A stretch of DNA of 64,000 nucleotides from Embleya hyalina (GTDB taxonomy: Bacteria; Actinomycetota; Actinomycetes; Streptomycetales; Streptomycetaceae): contig NZ_BIFH01000013.1 in NCBI RefSeq assembly GCF_003967355.1, positions 281,084 through 345,083 on the forward strand. The letters run 5' to 3'. A program made the position numbers and the translations under genes. Numbering within the stretch: the first letter of the stretch is position 1; each line of letters opens with the position of its first letter. The notes beneath the pieces were generated by a model. It was not told where the DNA came from. It saw only the letters and a list, made by a program, of their open reading frames with translations, and did not search any database. Shown piece after piece: positions 59,741 through 64,000 of the stretch.

Positions 59741-62065
59741 ATGGTCGTTCCGACCTCACCCGCGCGCAGCCCGCAGGACCTCGACGAGGTGATCACCGGC
59801 GGGATCGGCGACAGCCCGCCGCGGCCGGACGGCACGCTCAAGGTGCGCGGGGAGTTCGCCTACTCCTCCGACCTGTGGGCGCGGGACATGTTGTGGGGCG
59901 CGACGCTGCGCAGCCCGCACCCCTACGCGCGGATCGTCTCGATCGACATCGGCCCGGCGCTCGCGCATCCGGGCGTGTACGCGGTGCTGACCCACGAGGA
60001 CGTGCCCGGCGAGAACGTCTACGGCCTCAAGGTCGCCGACACGCCGGCGCTCGCCGAGGACGTCGTGCGCTACGAGGGCGAGCCGATCGCGCTGGTGGCC
60101 GCCGACCACCCGGAGACGGCGCGGCGCGCGCTGCGGGCGATCGTGGTCGACTACGAGGTGTTCGAGCCGATCACCGACCCGGAACGGGCCGCGCACGACG
60201 ACACGTTGCCCCACCTGCATCCCGGTGGCAACGTGGTGCGCCACCAGCCGATCACCCGGGGCGACCCGAACGCCCGAGCCGACGTCGTGGTGTCGGACGT
60301 GTACACCGTGGGCATGCAGGACCAGGCGTTCCTCGGGCCCGAATCCGGCCTCGCCGTCCCGGACGAGGACGGCGGCGTCGACCTGTTCCTGGCCACGCAG
60401 TGGCTGCACGTGGACCAGCGGCAGACCGCGCGGGCGCTCGGACTCCCGTTGGAGAAGGTGCGCTTCACCATGTCCGGGGTCGGCGGCGCCTTCGGGGGCC
60501 GCGAGGACCTGTCCATGCAGATCCACTGCTGCATGTTGGCACTGCGCACCGGCCGCCCGGTGAAGATGGTCTACAACCGCGAGGAGTCCTTCTTCGGCCA
60601 CGTGCACCGGCACCCGGCGAAGATGTACTACGAGCACGGCGCGACCAGGGACGGCAGACTCGTCTACGTCAAGGCCCGGATGTACTTCGACGGCGGCGCG
60701 TACGCCTCCAAGACCCCGGTCGTGGTCGGCAACGCCACCTCGCTCGGCGTGGGACCGTACGAGGTGCCCAACGTCGCGATCGAGGCGTGGGGCCTGTACA
60801 CCAACAACCCGCCGTGCGGCGCGATGCGCGGACTGGGCGCGGTACAGCCCGCCTTCGCCTACGAGTCGCAGATGGACAGGCTCGCGGACGCGTTGGGCAT
60901 GGACCCGGTGCGGCTGCGCCGGATCAACGCCGTCGCCGAGGGCTCGACCACGCACACCGGGCAGGTGCTGGACTACCCGGCGCCGGTCGCCGAGTTGTTG
61001 GAACGCCTGGAACGCCTCCCCCTGCCGCCGGAGCACCGGGCCGGGCCGGTGGACGTGCGGGAGTTGCCGGGCGGCGGATCCAACACCACGCACGGCGAGG
61101 GCGTCGTGCGCGGCGTCGGCTACGGCGTGATCATCAAGAACATCTCCTACGCGGAGGGCGCCGACGACTACTCCACGGCGCGGGTGCGGTTGGAGGTCGT
61201 CGGCGGCGCCCCGATCGCGATGGTGCACACCGCGGCGGCCGAGGTCGGCCAGGGCCTGGTCACCGTGCAGCAGCAGATCGCACGCAGCGAACTCGGGGTG
61301 GAGCGGGTGAACATCCACCCGAACGACACCGACGTCGGTGACGCGGGCTCGAGTTCGGCGTCCCGGCAGACCTACCTCACCGGCGGCGCGGTCCGTGACG
61401 CGTGTCGGGCGGTGCGCGAGACGCTCTTCGCGCGCGTCGCCCGGCGGTTCGGCGAGGACCCCGCCGACCTGTCGCTGAGCGGCGGCAAGGTCGTCTCCGC
61501 GACGGCCGGTGTGCTCGCCGATCTCGTCGACGTGCTCGGCGACGACGCGATCGAGGAGACCCGGGAGTACCACCATCGGCCGACCTGGGCGATGGACCCG
61601 GTGAGCGGGCAGAGTCCACGCGTGCATGTGCAACACGCCTTCTCCGCACACCGGGCGGTGGTGGACGTGGACACCGAACTGGGCCTGGTCAAGGTCGTGC
61701 GACTGGACTGCGCGCAGGACGTCGGCAGGGCGGTCAACCCGGACGCCGTCGTCGGGCAGATCCACGGCGGCTCCGCGCAGGGCCTGGGTCTCGCGGTGAT
61801 GGAGGAGATCCGGGTGCGGGACGGCCGGGTGCGCAATCCCTCGTTCACCGACTATCTGATCCCGACCATCGTGGACATGCCGCCGATGACGGTGGACGTG
61901 ATCGAGCGGGCCGACCCGCACGCGCCCTATGGGGTGCGCGGTGTCGGTGAGCCGCCGACGATCTCCGCCACCCCGGCGATCGTGAACGCCATCCGCGACG
62001 CGACGGGACTGAATCTCACGCACATCCCGGTCGGCCCGGAGCACATCTGCCGCATCGAGCCGTGA
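59741..62065 (+). CDS. Xanthine-dehydrogenase-family molybdenum-binding subunit
   Basis: 774 residues, the large Mo subunit (PucD/CoxL/XdhA type). GVGGAFGGREDLSMQIHCC, NPPCGAMRGLGAVQPAFAYE, the GGSAQGLGLAVMEE loop and the C-terminal GVRGVGEPPTISATPAI with the active-site Glu are present. It would hydroxylate a purine or other N-heterocycle. The FAD and iron-sulfur subunit genes that normally accompany it are absent nearby. GTGGAGG precedes ATG 59741. The guanine-deaminase-like gene follows 75 bases later, which supports purine catabolism. Confidence 0.9.
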   Translation: MVVPTSPARSPQDLDEVITGGIGDSPPRPDGTLKVRGEFAYSSDLWARDMLWGATLRSPHPYARIVSIDIGPALAHPGVYAVLTHEDVPGENVYGLKVADTPALAEDVVRYEGEPIALVAADHPETARRALRAIVVDYEVFEPITDPERAAHDDTLPHLHPGGNVVRHQPITRGDPNARADVVVSDVYTVGMQDQAFLGPESGLAVPDEDGGVDLFLATQWLHVDQRQTARALGLPLEKVRFTMSGVGGAFGGREDLSMQIHCCMLALRTGRPVKMVYNREESFFGHVHRHPAKMYYEHGATRDGRLVYVKARMYFDGGAYASKTPVVVGNATSLGVGPYEVPNVAIEAWGLYTNNPPCGAMRGLGAVQPAFAYESQMDRLADALGMDPVRLRRINAVAEGSTTHTGQVLDYPAPVAELLERLERLPLPPEHRAGPVDVRELPGGGSNTTHGEGVVRGVGYGVIIKNISYAEGADDYSTARVRLEVVGGAPIAMVHTAAAEVGQGLVTVQQQIARSELGVERVNIHPNDTDVGDAGSSSASRQTYLTGGAVRDACRAVRETLFARVARRFGEDPADLSLSGGKVVSATAGVLADLVDVLGDDAIEETREYHHRPTWAMDPVSGQSPRVHVQHAFSAHRAVVDVDTELGLVKVVRLDCAQDVGRAVNPDAVVGQIHGGSAQGLGLAVMEEIRVRDGRVRNPSFTDYLIPTIVDMPPMTVDVIERADPHAPYGVRGVGEPPTISATPAIVNAIRDATGLNLTHIPVGPEHICRIEP

Positions 62066-62139
62066 CGACCGCGCCGAGACGGCGCGTCCCCGCGCCCTCG
62101 ACGCACCCTCGATTCCCCGAACCCACGAATGGAGTCACC

Positions 62140-62643
62140 GTGACCGCGCATGCCCGGGAAACACCCGTCCGAGAGCTCGAACGCGCCTGGATGGACGAGG
62201 CGATCAGGGTCGCCACCACCAGCGTGAGCGATGGCGGCGGTCCGTTCGGCGCGCTCGTCGCCAAGGCCGACAAGGTGATCGCGATCGGACACAACCGGGT
62301 CACCGCGACGCTGGACCCGACCGCCCACGCCGAGGTGAGCGCGATGCGGGCCGCCTGCCGGGAGTTGCGCACCTTCTCGCTGGAGGGCTGTGTCCTGGTC
62401 ACCTCGTGCGAGCCGTGTCCGATGTGCCTGTCCTCCGCGCTGTGGGCGCGTGTCGACCGGATCGTCTACTCCGCCGACCGGCACGACGCCGCGGTGGCCG
62501 GTTTCGACGACCGCAAGTTCCACGACCTGTTCGAGAAGAAGCCGAGGTCGATGTGGCCGACGCGGGTCGAGCGGTTGGAACTGCCCGACCGCACCGCGCC
62601 GTTCGACGCGTGGCTGGCCAAACCCGACCGCGTCGACTACTGA
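62140..62643 (+). CDS. Nucleoside/guanine deaminase family protein
   Basis: 167 residues of the cytidine-deaminase fold with zinc site TAHAEVSAM (His-Ala-Glu) and CEPCPMCLSSALWA (Cys-x2-Cys). The length and DGGGPFGALVAK start match guanine deaminase GuaD, which makes xanthine for the molybdenum hydroxylase encoded just upstream. GTG 62140 is preceded by GGAG. Confidence 0.88.
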   Translation: MTAHARETPVRELERAWMDEAIRVATTSVSDGGGPFGALVAKADKVIAIGHNRVTATLDPTAHAEVSAMRAACRELRTFSLEGCVLVTSCEPCPMCLSSALWARVDRIVYSADRHDAAVAGFDDRKFHDLFEKKPRSMWPTRVERLELPDRTAPFDAWLAKPDRVDY

Positions 62644-62683
62644 CCCGGCGGCCGCCGCGGCTCGGAGCGGCGATACCCGGGGT

Positions 62684-62719
62684 CGCGTCGGCACCCCGCC
62701 GTGGCGGGGTGCCGACGCG
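62684..62719. terminator. 17-bp terminator between convergent genes
   Basis: CGCGTCGGCACCCCGCC (62684-62700) pairs exactly with 62703-62719 across a 2-base gap. It lies between the deaminase gene and the convergent lectin gene. Confidence 0.85.
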
Positions 62720-62735
62720 GACGGGGATCCGGGGG

Positions 62736-63728
62736 TCAACGTGTCCAGGCCTGGTTCCAGGTGCCGTGGCAGGCGTAGAGGCGGATCGCCGCGCCGTCGC
62801 CGGAGTTGTTGTTCCAGATGTCGGCGCACATGTTGGCGGTCTTCGTGTAGAGCGTGTTGTTGCGCAGCGCGAACTGCTGGGCGGGATTGCCGCTGCAGTA
62901 GGCGAGTTGCACGACGGTGCCGGACGCGGTGCCGCCCCAGGCCGCGTCCATGCACAGGCCCTTGGTGCGGATCGTGCCGTCGGAGCGGATGTCCCACTTC
63001 TGGTTCACGTCGCCGTTGCACGACCACAGGATCAGTGGCGTGCCGTCGGAACCCGCCGAGCCGCTCAGGCACTTCCCTGAGGCCGGGTTGCGCAGGGGGC
63101 TGCCGGGGGCGTCGTTCTTCGGCGGCGGCATTAGCGGCCCCGGGCCGCCGACCATGGGTTTGGGCGCCTCGCTCCGCGGTTCCTGCCTGGCCGGCGTCTG
63201 CTTGGGCGCGGGCGGCGCGGCGGGGCGCTGCGTCGTGGGCGGCGGATCGGCGGCGGGCGGGGTCGTCGCCGCGGCGCCGGCCTGGCCGGGCGCGCCCGGT
63301 GCGCCCGGCGATCCGTCGGCTCCGGGCAGACCGTTCGCCCCGGGCAGTCCGTCCGCCCCGGGGGCTCCCGGTGCCCCGGGCGCTCCGGGTGATCCCGGCA
63401 GGCCGTTCGCCCCGTTCGCCCCGGGTGTGCCGCCCTTGCCGGGCGCGCCGGTCTTGGCGCCGACGGCCGAGACCGTGCGGTTGTGGGTCGCCGTGTCGCC
63501 GCTCGCGCTGCTCTGGGCCAGGGTCACCGCCAGCGTGCTGACGGTGACGATGCCGGCGGCGGAGGCGAGGGAGATCCACACCCGCCGCCCGGGCAGGAGG
63601 CCGCGCGCGGGACGGGGCGGCCGGCGGGCGTACGCCTGCGCGAACGACGGCGCGGCCCCGGCCGCCGCCGAGGGCGCCGACGAACTGCCCGGCGGGGCAG
63701 GGGTGTTGGGTTCATTGGGTTCGGACAC
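62736..63728 (-). CDS. Membrane-anchored collagen-like protein with ricin lectin domain
   Basis: 330 residues: a Pro/Ala cytoplasmic head, one transmembrane helix (WISLASAAGIVTVSTLAVTLA, about 50-70), a Gly-x-y collagen-like tract of about 20 triplets (GAPGAPGAPGADGLPGANGL), a Pro-rich stalk, and a C-terminal ricin B trefoil (CLSGSAGSDGTPLILWSCNGDVNQKW, CMDAAWGGTASGTVVQLAYC). GTG 63728 follows GAGGAG. It would bind sugars outside the membrane on a rigid triple-helical stalk. The AAA ATPase gene upstream on the same strand may be linked in operon. Confidence 0.88.
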   Translation of the reverse strand: MSEPNEPNTPAPPGSSSAPSAAAGAAPSFAQAYARRPPRPARGLLPGRRVWISLASAAGIVTVSTLAVTLAQSSASGDTATHNRTVSAVGAKTGAPGKGGTPGANGANGLPGSPGAPGAPGAPGADGLPGANGLPGADGSPGAPGAPGQAGAAATTPPAADPPPTTQRPAAPPAPKQTPARQEPRSEAPKPMVGGPGPLMPPPKNDAPGSPLRNPASGKCLSGSAGSDGTPLILWSCNGDVNQKWDIRSDGTIRTKGLCMDAAWGGTASGTVVQLAYCSGNPAQQFALRNNTLYTKTANMCADIWNNNSGDGAAIRLYACHGTWNQAWTR

Positions 63729-63803
63729 GAAGTACTCCTCTATCAGCCACGGCCATCGGCCACAAGCCATGCGTCGGCACCGGGATCGGCCGACGGAACC
63801 CGG

Positions 63804-64000
63804 TCAATCGGAGCCCACCAACCGCGGCAGATCCATGTCGTCCAGGACCATCAACTGCCGCGCGTCCGGAGCGTCGAGATCGGCCATCCGCATTGCCTGA
63901 CGTTCCGTCATCTGCTGGAACACCTGCCGCGCGGTCCGGCCGTTGCCGAACTGCGCGCCACGCGGCATCGCGGTGAACAGCTCGCCGAGCGCCTTGCGCG
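63804..64000 (-). CDS. AAA ATPase (CbxX/SpoVK/EccA-like), C-terminal part only
   Basis: The gene runs off the window edge, leaving 65 codons. The end RGAQFGNGRTARQVFQQMTERQ contains the sensor-2 Phe-Gly-Asn-x-Arg motif of the CbxX/SpoVK/EccA group of AAA proteins. The stop is at 63804-63806, 76 bases before the lectin gene start on the same strand, so the two could share a transcript. The rest of the protein is not in the window. Confidence 0.75.
   Translation of the reverse strand, partial: RKALGELFTAMPRGAQFGNGRTARQVFQQMTERQAMRMADLDAPDARQLMVLDDMDLPRLVGSD

Noticed and set aside
59756-62044. Minus-strand frame opposite the molybdenum hydroxylase
   Set aside because: It is the shadow of a gene with full family motifs, rich in Arg, His and Val, with no start signal.

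Overview
The window is very GC-rich DNA in which about 60 genes are packed on both strands, with many GTG starts, frequent 4-base stop/start overlaps and GC-rich inverted-repeat terminators. Several regulators of the TetR, LysR, AraC, MarR, ArsR and WYL types, a sortase substrate ending LARTG plus an anchor, a collagen-like ricin lectin and the C-terminus of a SpoVK/EccA-like AAA ATPase point to a Streptomycetaceae-type actinomycete chromosome. The species cannot be named from the sequence alone. No rRNA, tRNA, CRISPR array or intact insertion sequence was recognised.

Layout. 0-5.3 kb: a thermolysin-like peptidase and two divergent TetR/enzyme pairs with palindromic operators (FAD monooxygenase, O-methyltransferase). 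5.5-29 kb: an accessory region of mostly unassigned proteins. It holds three paralogues of one unnamed two-domain family (6.4, 15.2 and 19.7 kb), a membrane Ser/Thr kinase, two HTH proteins, an HTH/HExxH pair, a TPR protein, a glutamate-dehydrogenase-family enzyme with a divergent LysR gene, an LARTG surface protein, a thymidylate-kinase-like and a glutamate-cysteine-ligase-like protein that have both lost catalytic motifs, a secreted VWA pair and an intact YbdK-type ligase. Five copies of a tripartite 33-bp element, GGTTACC-N7-GGTAAAY-N5-GGTARCC, lie in intergenic DNA between 12.0 and 24.7 kb and seem to tie part of this region into one regulon.

28.9-43.9 kb: a methyltransferase, an ArsR-SRPBCC/DHFR-like operon, a stress island (phosphoribosyltransferase-hydrolase fusion, universal stress protein, small membrane and Pro-rich proteins, SRPBCC protein), an RHH/MazF-like toxin-antitoxin pair, a frameshifted FtsX-ectodomain gene beside a MarR gene, a dialkylglycine decarboxylase with its LysR regulator, an SGNH hydrolase flanked by TetR genes, and a lone peptide-binding lipoprotein. 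43.5-54.6 kb: a broken Uma2 gene, a DUF885 metallopeptidase, a class I P450, a secreted amidase, an aldo/keto reductase, a GNAT enzyme, an alpha/beta hydrolase, then a second, atypical P450 followed 5 bases later by a 23-codon gene with a strong ribosome binding site whose peptide ends in Trp (candidate RiPP pair). 54.7-64 kb: a WYL regulator, an AtzG-like/amidase pair, a phosphodiesterase-type protein, a DUF1206 membrane protein, a lone molybdenum hydroxylase large subunit with a guanine-deaminase-like enzyme (purine or N-heterocycle catabolism), the collagen-like lectin and the partial AAA ATPase.

The two strongest candidates for undescribed biology are the P450/short-peptide operon at 52.2-53.4 kb and the regulon marked by the 33-bp element at 12-25 kb with its paralogue family and pseudoenzymes. 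All functions are inferred from sequence motifs read by eye. No database search was possible.
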